This document shows, piece by piece, positions 1 to 7,994 of a stretch of 64,000 bases of DNA. The stretch's first letter is position 1. Every line of letters begins with the position of its first letter. The translations under genes were made by a program, and so were the position numbers. A model generated the notes under the pieces. That model was not told the origin of the DNA. It made no database searches and saw only the letters and a program-made list of their open reading frames with translations. Origin of the DNA: Dactylosporangium fulvum (GTDB lineage: Bacteria > Actinomycetota > Actinomycetes > Mycobacteriales > Micromonosporaceae); the NCBI RefSeq assembly GCF_025137375.1, contig NZ_CP073720.1:186001-250000 (forward strand), in the 5' to 3' direction.

Positions 1-43
1 GTGCTACGAACAGCGGGTCACGCCGGGCCACGAGGAGGACGCT

Positions 44-652
44 GTGTCGATCCGCATGCTGGTGCTGATCGTGACCCCGCCGCTCGCCGGTGTGATCGTC
101 GGCTATCTGCTGGGCGGGCGCCTGTCCGGATTGCGCACGATCCGGCTGGTCGCGATCTGGCTGCTGTGGCTGGCCGCGTTTGTGCAAGCGGCGCAGTATT
201 ACCTGCCCGGCGTGCGGGACTTCGTCGAAGACCGGGTCGGCGTGCCCATGCTGGTCGTCGTATTCGCCCCGGTGCTGATCTGGATCGGGGTCAACTTCCG
301 AAACTGGCCCGCGGCGATCCGCGTCGCCGGGGCGGTCATCGCGCTCGGTGCCGTGCTCAACGGCATCGCCATCGCGGTCAACGGCCGGATGCCGTACTCG
401 CCCGCCATGGCCGAGGCGGTCGGCCTGCGCCCGGGTCTGACCACGCCGAAGAACGAGCCCATCGACGCCGACACCCGGTTGTCGTTCCTGGGCGACACCA
501 TCCCGATCGCGCCGCTGCGGAAGGTCATCAGCCTTGGTGACGTCCTGATCAGCGGCGGCTCCTGCGCGGTGGTTGTGCTCGCGATGCGCCGCCACCGGCG
601 GGAACAACCAGTTGCGCTGGAGACTCAGACCCGGACAGGGGGTGAAACATGA
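44..652 (+). CDS. DUF5317-like integral membrane protein
   Basis: A 202-residue protein with about five hydrophobic segments: residues 5-22, 29-50, 66-84, 90-110 and one near 165-180. It ends in a short basic tail. The overall pattern resembles the DUF5317 family of actinobacterial membrane proteins, whose function is unknown. The GTG start at 44 has a GAGGAGG-type ribosome binding site at about 33-39. The frame is open upstream to the window edge, so a longer N-terminus cannot be excluded. The stop codon overlaps the ATG of the following micropeptide gene, which implies translational coupling. The family call is from recognition of the pattern only; the membrane topology is visible directly. 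Confidence 0.7.
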   Translation: MSIRMLVLIVTPPLAGVIVGYLLGGRLSGLRTIRLVAIWLLWLAAFVQAAQYYLPGVRDFVEDRVGVPMLVVVFAPVLIWIGVNFRNWPAAIRVAGAVIALGAVLNGIAIAVNGRMPYSPAMAEAVGLRPGLTTPKNEPIDADTRLSFLGDTIPIAPLRKVISLGDVLISGGSCAVVVLAMRRHRREQPVALETQTRTGGET

Positions 653-756
653 CGTTGTCGATCAACTGGCGGCGTGCCGTCTTTGCGGTGTTTACGCTCG
701 CTTCGCTCGCGACTCTGCTCTACACGATCGGTGCGCCGTACGAGCACGGAGGCTGA
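649..756 (+). CDS. Membrane micropeptide, tandem copy 1
   Basis: A 35-codon reading frame whose ATG overlaps the TGA of the upstream membrane protein gene. The peptide begins MTLSINWRRAV, then has one hydrophobic helix (about residues 10-27), then a short tail ending Pro-Tyr-Glu-His-Gly-Gly. Two arginines before the helix predict an N-in single-span membrane peptide. A near-identical copy lies 190 bp downstream. Of the four base differences across the 108-nt frame, two are silent and two change one codon (Glu32 to Asn). The overlap and this substitution pattern argue that the frame is translated. I do not recognise the family. Confidence 0.55.
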   Translation: MTLSINWRRAVFAVFTLASLATLLYTIGAPYEHGG

Positions 757-838
757 GCGGCCAAACGCCTGCCCGGTGCTGATGTGGCTCAGCGACCAGC
801 TGCGTACAGGCCCGGAGGACGCAGACGGGAGGTGAAAC
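757..838 (+). repeat. Spacer of a tandem duplication
   Basis: This spacer separates two direct repeats of about 120 bp (roughly 641-762 and 831-952) that carry the micropeptide genes. Its last 20 or so bases resemble the sequence preceding copy 1 (a GAG..CAGAC..GGGtGAAAC pattern), so the duplicated unit included the ribosome-binding region. A short open frame starting GTG-CTG-ATG near 777 stops at 836, just before copy 2. It may be the remnant of a coupled upstream gene end. Confidence 0.5.
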
Positions 839-946
839 ATGACGTTGTCGATCAACTGGCGGCGTGCCGTTTTTGCGGTGTTTACGCTCGCTTCGCTCGC
901 GACTCTGCTCTACACGATCGGCGCGCCGTACAACCACGGAGGCTGA
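839..946 (+). CDS. Membrane micropeptide, tandem copy 2
   Basis: This is the second copy of the 35-residue peptide. It differs only at residue 32, Asn instead of Glu. It is preceded by GGGAGG at about 828-833, which is a better ribosome binding site than that of copy 1, so it could be expressed independently. A strong hairpin follows at 959-988. The role is unknown; a small regulator or accessory subunit of a membrane protein, such as the one encoded at 44-652, is a reasonable guess only. Confidence 0.55.
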   Translation: MTLSINWRRAVFAVFTLASLATLLYTIGAPYNHGG

Positions 947-958
947 GCGGCCGCACAC

Positions 959-988
959 GGGAGGCCATGCCTCGCGGCATGGTCTCCC
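959..988 (+). terminator. Hairpin after the micropeptide genes
   Basis: GGGAGGCCATGCC (959-971) pairs with GGCATGGTCTCCC (976-988) around a TCGC loop. The stem has 13 bp with one G-T pair. No T-tract follows, as is usual in GC-rich actinomycetes. It probably ends the transcript of the DUF5317-like and micropeptide genes and separates it from the protease cassette. Confidence 0.55.
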
Positions 989-1124
989 GCCATCAGTGGA
1001 CGTCGGAAGCCGTCCGAGTCGATCTCAAATTCGTCGTATCAGGGATTACTCCTGTGCCGTCTTGTCACGTGAGACGATGCCGTCGTCCTTCCGCACGGCG
1101 TCCAGAACGGGACGGAGAACAAGC

Positions 1125-2702
1125 ATGCAGTTACGCTGCCGCCGGATGACCGGAGACCAGCCGTCGGACCCGCTCGGTGACGAGGGGGCCCTGGGGACAC
1201 CCTGGCTGCCGTCCGCGGCCGTGCTGCGCCGGCACGGCGCACGGGTGCTCGACGTCGGCAGGGGAGCCGGCGCGCCGACCGTGTATCGGGCGGGTGTGCT
1301 GCTCGCCGCCGAGCCTCCGTCGCTGGACCGGTGCAACGGCGTGCTCGCTTCCACCGGCATGCAACTCACGGCCGACCCGGACGCTCGGCTGCGGGAGCGC
1401 GCCGATAGGCGCCGGGTGCGCACCGTCCATCTGGCAGCCACGCCGGACAGCGACCCGGCGCAGGTCGATGCCTGGACGGCGCTGCGAGCGCTGCGGGAAA
1501 GCGGGCACGGCGACCATCTGTCGCTGGACCATCTGCTCTTCGGGGCGTCGCTGATCGAAGGCTCGCCGCTCACGGAGGGCTCACCGCTCACGGAGGGCTC
1601 GCCCCTGACGGAGGGCTCACCGCTGACCGAGGGCTCGCCGTCGACCGGCGGCAGCGGCGGCCGGCGGCCGGTCGACCTGATCCTGCCGGCGCCCCCGCTC
1701 CGTCGTACCGCGGCCGAACTGGGTGACCGGCGGCCGGTCGTCGCCGTGCTGGACACCGGCATCGCCACCCACCCGTGGCTCGACGTCCCGGCACCCGGGC
1801 AGCCGATGCCCGTCGACGGGTTCACCTCGATCGACACCGACCTGCAGGCCGCGATCCTCGCCGGTCAGGAGCGCCTGATCGCCGCCGGGAACCGGCTGCA
1901 GCGCATCACGGACGCGTGGGAGCGGCCGGTGCGGACCGGCTCGGTGGTCGGGGCGCTGGACTCGCACCTCGGGCACGGGACGTTCATCTCGGGCATCGTC
2001 CGCCAGGTGGCGCCCGACGCGACCGTGCTGGCGATCCGGGTGATGCACAGCGACGGTGTGGTGTACGAGAGCGACCTGCTCACCGCGCTCGATCACCTCG
2101 CCGATCAGGTGGAGATGGCGCAGGCGGGCACCGGCGGGCGGATGGTCGACGTCGTCTGCCTGTCGCTCGGGTACTACGTCGAGGATCGCGGCGACGCGCG
2201 GTACAACATCCGGCTGAAAGACCGCGTGAACCGCTTGCTGGCGGCCGGCGTGGTGGTCGCGGCCGCCGCCGGGAACCACTCGACGTCGCGCGAGTTCTTC
2301 CCTGCGGCGCTGCCCGGCGTGATGAGCACCGGGTCGTTCAACCCGAACGATGCGAAGGCGATGTTCAGCAACGACGGCCCTTGGGTGCGGTTCTGGGCTC
2401 CCGGCGCTGCGCTGATCAGCACGTTCCCGGCGGTGAGCGGCAGCCGCGGGCCTGTCTGGACGGCGCAGGCCGGCAACGCCGCCGGCCGCCCGGCGCGGCG
2501 GGAGAGCCTGGACGCCGACGACTTCAGCCGCGGCTTCGCGTCGTGGAGCGGCAGCTCGTTTTCGGCCGGCCTGGCCGCGGCCGAGGTCGCCGCAGTCCTG
2601 CTGGCCAATGCCGGCACCGACCCGGCGCTGCGCCTGTCCCAACTCGACACGCCGTCGTCCAGAGAGCGGGCGTCCCGTGCGCTCATGGCATTCCCGGAGT
2701 GA
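1125..2702 (+). CDS. Cytoplasmic subtilisin-like serine protease (S8) of a CHAT cassette
   Basis: A 525-residue peptidase of the subtilase (S8) family. The catalytic triad is visible: Asp210 in AVLDTG, His284 in GHGTF and Ser478 in a GSSFSAG motif that replaces the usual GTSMAAP. AAAAGNHS supplies the oxyanion-hole Asn. There is no signal peptide or membrane segment, so it should act in the cytoplasm, unlike most subtilases. The N-terminal 140 residues are of unknown nature and are joined to the protease domain by five EGSPLT repeats. The ATG at 1125 has GGAG at 1114-1117; the ATG at 1146 lacks a site. It is followed within 5 bp by a small gene and then by a TPR-CHAT protein, so the three probably work together. 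Substrate unknown. Confidence 0.85.
   Translation: MQLRCRRMTGDQPSDPLGDEGALGTPWLPSAAVLRRHGARVLDVGRGAGAPTVYRAGVLLAAEPPSLDRCNGVLASTGMQLTADPDARLRERADRRRVRTVHLAATPDSDPAQVDAWTALRALRESGHGDHLSLDHLLFGASLIEGSPLTEGSPLTEGSPLTEGSPLTEGSPSTGGSGGRRPVDLILPAPPLRRTAAELGDRRPVVAVLDTGIATHPWLDVPAPGQPMPVDGFTSIDTDLQAAILAGQERLIAAGNRLQRITDAWERPVRTGSVVGALDSHLGHGTFISGIVRQVAPDATVLAIRVMHSDGVVYESDLLTALDHLADQVEMAQAGTGGRMVDVVCLSLGYYVEDRGDARYNIRLKDRVNRLLAAGVVVAAAAGNHSTSREFFPAALPGVMSTGSFNPNDAKAMFSNDGPWVRFWAPGAALISTFPAVSGSRGPVWTAQAGNAAGRPARRESLDADDFSRGFASWSGSSFSAGLAAAEVAAVLLANAGTDPALRLSQLDTPSSRERASRALMAFPE
1557..1646 (+). repeat. Five 18-bp repeats encoding an EGSPLT linker
   Basis: Five in-frame 18-bp units encode EGSPLT (the last reads EGSPST), followed by a Gly/Ser stretch. 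They form a flexible linker between the N-terminal region and the catalytic domain of the protease. The units differ mainly at third positions. Such a tract can change copy number by slippage without breaking the frame. Confidence 0.9.
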
Positions 2703-2707
2703 TCATC

Positions 2708-3142
2708 ATGGATCTTTCTGACCCGCTGGGCGACGACGCTCTCCTGGCCGATCTCCGGCGTGTGGTCGGCCTGGTCGACCCCGTCCCGTTCTGGCACTTC
2801 GAGATCTGCCGCCTCGTGCCCATGTCGGCACCGGCCCTGGCCGGCGTCCGGGGCGACGAGGAGACGAGGCGGGCCACATTCGAGAGCGCCAGCCTGACGA
2901 TCATGTTGGAGTGGTCGGAGGCCGCGGACGACACGGTACGCCTGGACGGCTGGCTGGCACCGCCCGGCCCGTTCCGGGTGGAGATCCGCACCGTCGACGG
3001 CCCGCAGACGGTCGACGCGGACGAGGGCGGCCGGTTCGCCGCACCGCGGGTGACTCGGGGCTCGGTCCAACTGCGGGTGCAGCCGCCCGACGAACAGGCA
3101 GTTGCATTCCGGACCGTGGTCACGCCATCGTTCGTGGTGTAG
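2708..3142 (+). CDS. Small unknown protein between protease and CHAT genes
   Basis: A 144-residue soluble protein starting MDLSDPLGDDALL. The SDPLGD motif also occurs near the N-terminus of the upstream protease (SDPLGDEGALG), a hint of shared interaction or ancestry. The middle contains a Trp/Phe-rich stretch (PFWHFEICRL). The C-terminal half (about 70-140) looks all-beta and resembles small immunoglobulin-like or carboxypeptidase-regulatory folds. It starts 5 bp after the protease stop, with GGAG at 2696-2699. I do not recognise the family. By position it may be an adaptor, inhibitor or sensor linking the two proteases. Confidence 0.7.
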   Translation: MDLSDPLGDDALLADLRRVVGLVDPVPFWHFEICRLVPMSAPALAGVRGDEETRRATFESASLTIMLEWSEAADDTVRLDGWLAPPGPFRVEIRTVDGPQTVDADEGGRFAAPRVTRGSVQLRVQPPDEQAVAFRTVVTPSFVV

Positions 3143-3201
3143 ACGCCAACCGTTCCTCCCGAGCATCATCCGGCCGAGCCGTCCACACGCGGGCGGCTCG
3201 G

Positions 3202-5715
3202 GTGCACGCGTCGGCGGTGCGGGCCGCAGCCAACGGCCGCCCGTCCGTCGCCGCGCAGCGCGCCGCAGCCGCACTGCACCTGATCACCCCGGTCGACGAC
3301 CATCCGGGACTGGCCGCGCGCCTGCTGCTCACCCTGGCACACGCCGAGGCCGAGCGGGGCCACACCGACGTCGGCCTGTCCCTCCTCGACCGCGCCGAGG
3401 TGCTCGCCGACCGCGCCGACCTCGGCACCGTCCTGCAACAGCGCGGCCTGCTTCTCCTGCGCGCGGGCCGGATCGACGAGGCGGCGAAGCTCCTCGACGC
3501 CGCCGTCCCCCTGCTCCGCGAGCACGGTGAGCCGGCCGTCCTCGCCCGGACCCTGCTCAACCGGGGCGTGCTGCACCTGACGGCCGGCCGGATCCGTCTT
3601 GCCCGCGCCGACCTGCTGGCCTGCCGCACTCTCGCCGACGAGCACGGCCTGCGCTCCGTCGCAGCCAAGGTGGTGCACAACCTGGGCAGCTGCGACCTCG
3701 CCACCGGAGACATCCCGGCCGCTCTGCGCGCCTTCGACACGTCGGCAGCCATGCTCGGCGAGCTCGGCGCGGCCGGGGTGCAGGCGGCCGCGATGGTCGA
3801 CCGGGCGCGCGCACTGCTGGGAGCGGGCCTGGACATGGCGGCCGCCGAGGAGCTCGACCACGCGATCGGGCTGCTCCGCCGGCATCGGCTCAGCAGGGAC
3901 CGGGGCGAGGCCGAACTGGTCCGGGCCCAGGCGGCGCTCGGGAGCGGCGACCTCGTCGCGGCACGGTTGTGGAGCGGACGGGCCCGGCGCCGGTTCACGC
4001 GGCTCGGCAAACCGGCCTGGACGGCCCTGGCGGCCCTCCTCACTGTCCGCGCCGACCTGGCCGACGCGCTCCGTGACGGCGTGAGCGGCGCTTCACGGCG
4101 GAGGTTGCTCGCGGTGACGCGGCGGGCGGAGCGGCTCGGTGACGCCCTGCGCGCCCTCGGCCTGCGCAACGATGCCGACGTCGCCGACCTCCTTGCCCTC
4201 CGCGCCAGGGGCGCGGCCGGCGCCGCGCCGGCCGGTGGGCCCCGCGCCGCCGCCCACCGGCCGGTCCGCCCCGACGACCCGCTCGACGCGCGGCTGCTGC
4301 GCCGCCTCACCAGGGCCGAGCTGCACCGCACCGACGGGCAGGCCCGAGCGGCACTCGCCGAGCTGCGCAAAGGGCTCGACGACCTGCAGGAGCACCGCGG
4401 CAAGTTCGGCAGCCTCGAACTGCAGAGCAGCGTGGCCGCCCTCGGCGCCGACCTCGGCGCCGCCGGCCTGGACCTGTCCTGGTCGCTCAGTCCCCGTTCG
4501 TCGCCGTCGCTCATCTTCAACTGGTCCGAACAGTCCCGGGCCCAAGCGTTTCGGATCCGCCCGGTGCTCCCGCCGCAGGATCCCCACGCTGCAGAGACCC
4601 TCGCCGAGTTCCGCCAGCTGCGCCTGGCGCTTCGCGAGGCCGAGCTCGCGGGACGGGCCGAGCCGGCGATCAAGGCCCGCTGCGCCGAGCTCGAGCAGCG
4701 CATTCGTCGCGAGGGCTGGACGGCGAACGGCACAGGTGAGAGCCGCGGCATCGTCACCGATCGGGAGGTACAGCGGGAGCTCGTCCGCGCCGGTCACCGC
4801 ATGGTGAGCTACCTCGTCCGCCGCGACCGGCTCCATGCGATCGTCCTTGACGGCCATACCACGAGCATCGTGGATCTCGGCGACTACGCCCCCGTCGCCG
4901 AAGCCGTCCGCCGCCTGCTCAGCGACCTCGATGCCGCCGCCGACCGGCGGGTGCCGGAACGGCTGGTCGCCGTCGCGCAGGCCTCCGCCGAACGTCAGGC
5001 AGCCTTCCTCGGCCGTTCCCTCATCGCGTCGGTGCTGCCGATGTCGGACCGGCGAGATCTTGTTGTCGTGCCGACCCGGCAGCTGGCCGTCCTGCCCTGG
5101 GGGCTGCTGCCGGAGCTGCACGGGTGTCCCGTCGTCGTGGCGCCGTCGGCCTCGGTGTGGCTGACGGCGCGCGCCGCCGCGACATCCGCGACCGGCGGAG
5201 CGCCACTGCTGGTCGCCGGGCCGGACCTGATCCACGCGGACGCCGAGATCGACGCGGTCGCCGACTGGTATCCGCGCGGACGGGTCCTGCGGGGCGATGC
5301 CGCCACCGCGGGCGCGATGCTGGGCGGGATGGATGGGGCGGCGGTCGTGCACGTCGCGGCGCACGGGCACCACGACACGCAGAACGTGCTGTTCTCCCGG
5401 CTCTACCTGGCAGACGGTCCGCTGCTCGCCTACGAGCTGCAGCGACTCGGTACGGCGCCGGGCCACGTGGTGCTGTCGGCGTGCGACGTCGGGCGGGCGG
5501 TGGTGCGGGCGGGAGACGAACTGGTCGGGTTCACAGCGGCGTTGCTCCACGCCGGTACGGCCAGCGTCGTCGCCAGCGTCGCCCGCGTGCGCGACGCGCT
5601 GGGGCCGACGGTGATGGCGCAGTACCATTCCGCGATCGCCGCCGGCGTCTCTCCCGCCCGCGCCCTCGCCTCGCTACCGATCCCCACGCCGTTCGTGTGC
5701 TTCGGTGCCGGATAG
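3202..5715 (+). CDS. TPR-CHAT caspase-like protein
   Basis: A protein of about 837 residues. The N-terminal half is a solenoid of helical, TPR-like repeats rich in Ala/Leu/Arg (about residues 20-350, with repeating RGLLLLRAGRIDEA-type units). The C-terminal third is a CHAT domain, the caspase-related peptidase fold. The predicted dyad is His721 in VAAHGHH and Cys761 in LSACDVG. Both sit where CHAT proteases carry them, so the enzyme looks active. The start is uncertain: GTG at 3202 is the first in-frame conventional start after the preceding gene ends at 3142, but its ribosome binding site is weak. Translation by coupling, or a rare upstream start, is possible. Members of this fold include separase, gingipain-like enzymes and several proteases acting in bacterial defence. 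Confidence 0.85.
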   Translation: MHASAVRAAANGRPSVAAQRAAAALHLITPVDDHPGLAARLLLTLAHAEAERGHTDVGLSLLDRAEVLADRADLGTVLQQRGLLLLRAGRIDEAAKLLDAAVPLLREHGEPAVLARTLLNRGVLHLTAGRIRLARADLLACRTLADEHGLRSVAAKVVHNLGSCDLATGDIPAALRAFDTSAAMLGELGAAGVQAAAMVDRARALLGAGLDMAAAEELDHAIGLLRRHRLSRDRGEAELVRAQAALGSGDLVAARLWSGRARRRFTRLGKPAWTALAALLTVRADLADALRDGVSGASRRRLLAVTRRAERLGDALRALGLRNDADVADLLALRARGAAGAAPAGGPRAAAHRPVRPDDPLDARLLRRLTRAELHRTDGQARAALAELRKGLDDLQEHRGKFGSLELQSSVAALGADLGAAGLDLSWSLSPRSSPSLIFNWSEQSRAQAFRIRPVLPPQDPHAAETLAEFRQLRLALREAELAGRAEPAIKARCAELEQRIRREGWTANGTGESRGIVTDREVQRELVRAGHRMVSYLVRRDRLHAIVLDGHTTSIVDLGDYAPVAEAVRRLLSDLDAAADRRVPERLVAVAQASAERQAAFLGRSLIASVLPMSDRRDLVVVPTRQLAVLPWGLLPELHGCPVVVAPSASVWLTARAAATSATGGAPLLVAGPDLIHADAEIDAVADWYPRGRVLRGDAATAGAMLGGMDGAAVVHVAAHGHHDTQNVLFSRLYLADGPLLAYELQRLGTAPGHVVLSACDVGRAVVRAGDELVGFTAALLHAGTASVVASVARVRDALGPTVMAQYHSAIAAGVSPARALASLPIPTPFVCFGAG

Positions 5716-5807
5716 CCACTCGGCGTCCCACGGTGTCGGCCTGATTGACACTGTCGTCCGGTCTCGATTGACCGTGCCCGTCTCAACGTCCGTGAGTCGC
5801 AGGACGG

Positions 5808-6998
5808 TCACGGTGTCTGGGAGCGGATGTCGTTGAGCACCTTCTGCAGGGCCTCCACCTGCTTGCGGTCGTCGGGGCTGCATTGACCCTGAACCCCGAC
5901 GTGCCATTGGATCGCTGCGCCGGGCCGGTCGCCGAAGACGTGGGACAGGACGAGGTTGTACTTGCCGCCCGCGCTGTTCTGGGCCCAGGCGGTGGTGGCG
6001 TCGAACGTGGTCCAGGCCGGTTTGCTGGACAGCCAGTCGTCGGCGAGCCTTGCCCGTGCGTCCGCGGGGCAGCCTGCCGGGCACGCCCGGACCAGGATCT
6101 TCATCCGGGCCGGGCCGGGTGACTCGGACTTGGGCGCGCCACAGGTCCACGACGTGCCCTCGCCGGTCGGGGATTTGCTGTCCCGGAAACAGTTCCACGA
6201 CATCGGCGACCGGAACGCGAACGGGAAGTCGTTGAGGTCCATCGTGAAGGTCTGCTCGCTCGGCTGCCAGGTGGGGCCGACGATCTTCACGGCTGGCACG
6301 TCCGACTTCAGAGTGGGTTTCGGCAGCTTCGGCTGTGGTGCGTCGAACGGCGCCACGCTCGGCGGCGCAGGTTGCTTCCTGGCGAGGAAGGCGACGAGGT
6401 AGGTGGCCAGGTCCTTCGCGGCGCCACGCGCCTTGTCCTCGGTGGTCGGCTGCGCCTCGTACCGGATCGTGATGTTCTCCACCCCGTGGAGCACCCCGAG
6501 GTTGACCTCGTACCTCTTGCTCTCCTTGCTGTAGGCCTTCAGCACCACGAATGCGTCGTCGCCCACGCCGGGCAGCTGCTGTACAGCGGCGGCGTGGGAG
6601 TTACGGTCGGTTGTGAACTGCCGCCGGGCGGTGTCAACCGCCGCGTCCCTGCCGAACTCGCCGAGCTGACGCTCGATGCGCACCCTCAGCCTTGCCGTGG
6701 CGGTCGTGGTGGACCGATCCCGTTCTGTCTCGATGCTGCATTCGAGTTCTAGTGAGTAGTTCTTGAACGGCTTCTGCGTCGACTTCTCGACCTTGGCGGA
6801 CGGCACGAGCTGATCGCGCAACGAGTCGGGCAGGATGGCGCAGCCCTCCTGCGGCAGCTCGGCCCCGCGGAGCGCTTTCAGCCCGTTTCCCGCCGGTCCC
6901 ACGGTGCGCGGTTCCTGGCGCGGGATCGGCAGTCCGCAGCCGCCGGCCAGGGTGACCATCAGGACACCGCCGATCAGTGTGGTGGCACGACGCGACAT
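5808..6998 (-). CDS. Secreted lipoprotein, DUF3558-like
   Basis: A 396-residue predicted lipoprotein. MSRRATTLIGGVLMVTLAGG ends in the lipobox LAGG followed by Cys, so it should be lipidated and anchored outside the membrane. The mature part contains several cysteines (EGCAIL, LECSIE, WNCF, WTCG, RACPAGCP, GQCS) that probably form disulfides. The region 50-210 resembles DUF3558-type mycobacterial and actinomycete lipoproteins, which are of unknown function. ATG at 6998 is preferred over the adjacent GTG at 7001, because the GGGGAGG site is then five bases away. It lies 90 bp behind the VOC gene on the same strand. Confidence 0.7.
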   Translation of the reverse strand: MSRRATTLIGGVLMVTLAGGCGLPIPRQEPRTVGPAGNGLKALRGAELPQEGCAILPDSLRDQLVPSAKVEKSTQKPFKNYSLELECSIETERDRSTTTATARLRVRIERQLGEFGRDAAVDTARRQFTTDRNSHAAAVQQLPGVGDDAFVVLKAYSKESKRYEVNLGVLHGVENITIRYEAQPTTEDKARGAAKDLATYLVAFLARKQPAPPSVAPFDAPQPKLPKPTLKSDVPAVKIVGPTWQPSEQTFTMDLNDFPFAFRSPMSWNCFRDSKSPTGEGTSWTCGAPKSESPGPARMKILVRACPAGCPADARARLADDWLSSKPAWTTFDATTAWAQNSAGGKYNLVLSHVFGDRPGAAIQWHVGVQGQCSPDDRKQVEALQKVLNDIRSQTP

Positions 6999-7088
6999 CA
7001 CAACCTCCCCCGTGGTTTCGCGCGAGAGTAGACGATGACTGATGCGCGGGCCAGCGGTGGACCGAGCTCAGGTGCGGGGACGCACGCT

Positions 7089-7862
7089 CTAGCTGAACGC
7101 GGCACGGTACTCCGGAATCAGTTCGATGACGAGGAACGCGCCGCCGGTCGGGTCGATGAGGTAGGCGGCCTGGCCGATACCGGCGTCCATGGGGCCGGCC
7201 AGCACGCGGCCGCCCAGGGCGGTCGTGCGTGCGGTGATGTCGGCGCAGTCGTCGATCAGCAGGATTGTGCGCCAGTGCGCCGGTGTCTCCGGCGGGAAGC
7301 TTGCGTCCATCGAGCTGATCCCGCCGACCACCCGGCTGGTCGCGAGCCACTCGTGATACTCGTGCATCGGCGAGTCGGTGCCGATCCGTTCGGTCCAGCC
7401 GAACACCTTGCCGTAGAACGTGGCCGTCGCGGGCACGTCGCGGGTGACCGTCTCGCTCCAGCACACCGAGTTCGCTTCGTTGACGACCTGGGCACCGGCG
7501 AACGTCCCGCGCTGCCAGACGCCGAAGACCGCGCCGGCGGCGTCGGCGAACAGCGCGGTGCGACCCCGCGAGCCGGCGTCCGTCGGCGGTAGCAGCACGG
7601 AGCCGCCGGCATCGGTGACGTGCTGAGCGGTGGCGTCGACGTCCTCGGTGGAGACGTACGTCAGCCACGCCGACGGCCGGCCGGGCGTCTCCGTGAGACC
7701 GGCGACGGCCAGGTCATGCAGCAGGAACGTGGTGGACCCGTCCTCCGCCGAGGTAGCGGTCCAGTCGAACAGGCCGCAGTAGAAGGTCGTCGCGGCCGCC
7801 GCATCGCCGGTGCTGAGCACCGACCAGCACGGTGTCGCCGGAGCGTAACCTCGCACCCGCAT
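7089..7862 (-). CDS. Two-domain VOC (glyoxalase/bleomycin-resistance fold) protein
   Basis: A 257-residue protein of two tandem vicinal-oxygen-chelate domains, about residues 5-120 and 130-255. Each begins with a CWSVL/CWSET-type strand and contains the FYCGLFDW / FYGKVFGW signature typical of the family. Such proteins bind a metal and either isomerise or ring-cleave small molecules, or sequester drugs; the substrate cannot be told from sequence. The ATG at 7862 has an AAAGGAG site. It is divergent from the ArsR-type gene at 7995, with 132 bp between them, so that regulator may control it. Confidence 0.85.
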   Translation of the reverse strand: MRVRGYAPATPCWSVLSTGDAAAATTFYCGLFDWTATSAEDGSTTFLLHDLAVAGLTETPGRPSAWLTYVSTEDVDATAQHVTDAGGSVLLPPTDAGSRGRTALFADAAGAVFGVWQRGTFAGAQVVNEANSVCWSETVTRDVPATATFYGKVFGWTERIGTDSPMHEYHEWLATSRVVGGISSMDASFPPETPAHWRTILLIDDCADITARTTALGGRVLAGPMDAGIGQAAYLIDPTGGAFLVIELIPEYRAAFS

Positions 7863-7922
7863 TGTGGCTCCTTTCGCCAGCTCGAGACCGCCTCGGCGAC
7901 ACTGTATGCAAAACATCTGAGG

Positions 7923-7946
7923 CTTTGATCGTTCGTGATCGAAAAT
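7923..7946. promoter_or_regulatory. Imperfect palindrome between VOC and ArsR genes
   Basis: The divergent intergenic region contains TTTGATC-gttcgt-GATCgAAA, an imperfect dyad in an AT-richer patch. It could be an operator for the neighbouring winged-helix regulator. This is inference from position and symmetry. Confidence 0.25.
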
Positions 7947-7994
7947 TTGTGTGCGCAAGAGCTTGGCTGACGGGGCGTAACTACGCTGTGTCGG

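Noticed and set aside
573..1149. Frames on both strands repeating the same peptide twice around the micropeptides
   Set aside because: They are out-of-frame and antisense readings of the 120-bp direct repeat. Only the frame with the coupled ATG has a membrane-peptide pattern and mainly silent changes.
1617..2642. Long open frame antisense to the subtilase
   Set aside because: High-GC shadow of a strongly coding gene: Arg/Gly/His-rich, no ribosome binding site, no recognisable domain.
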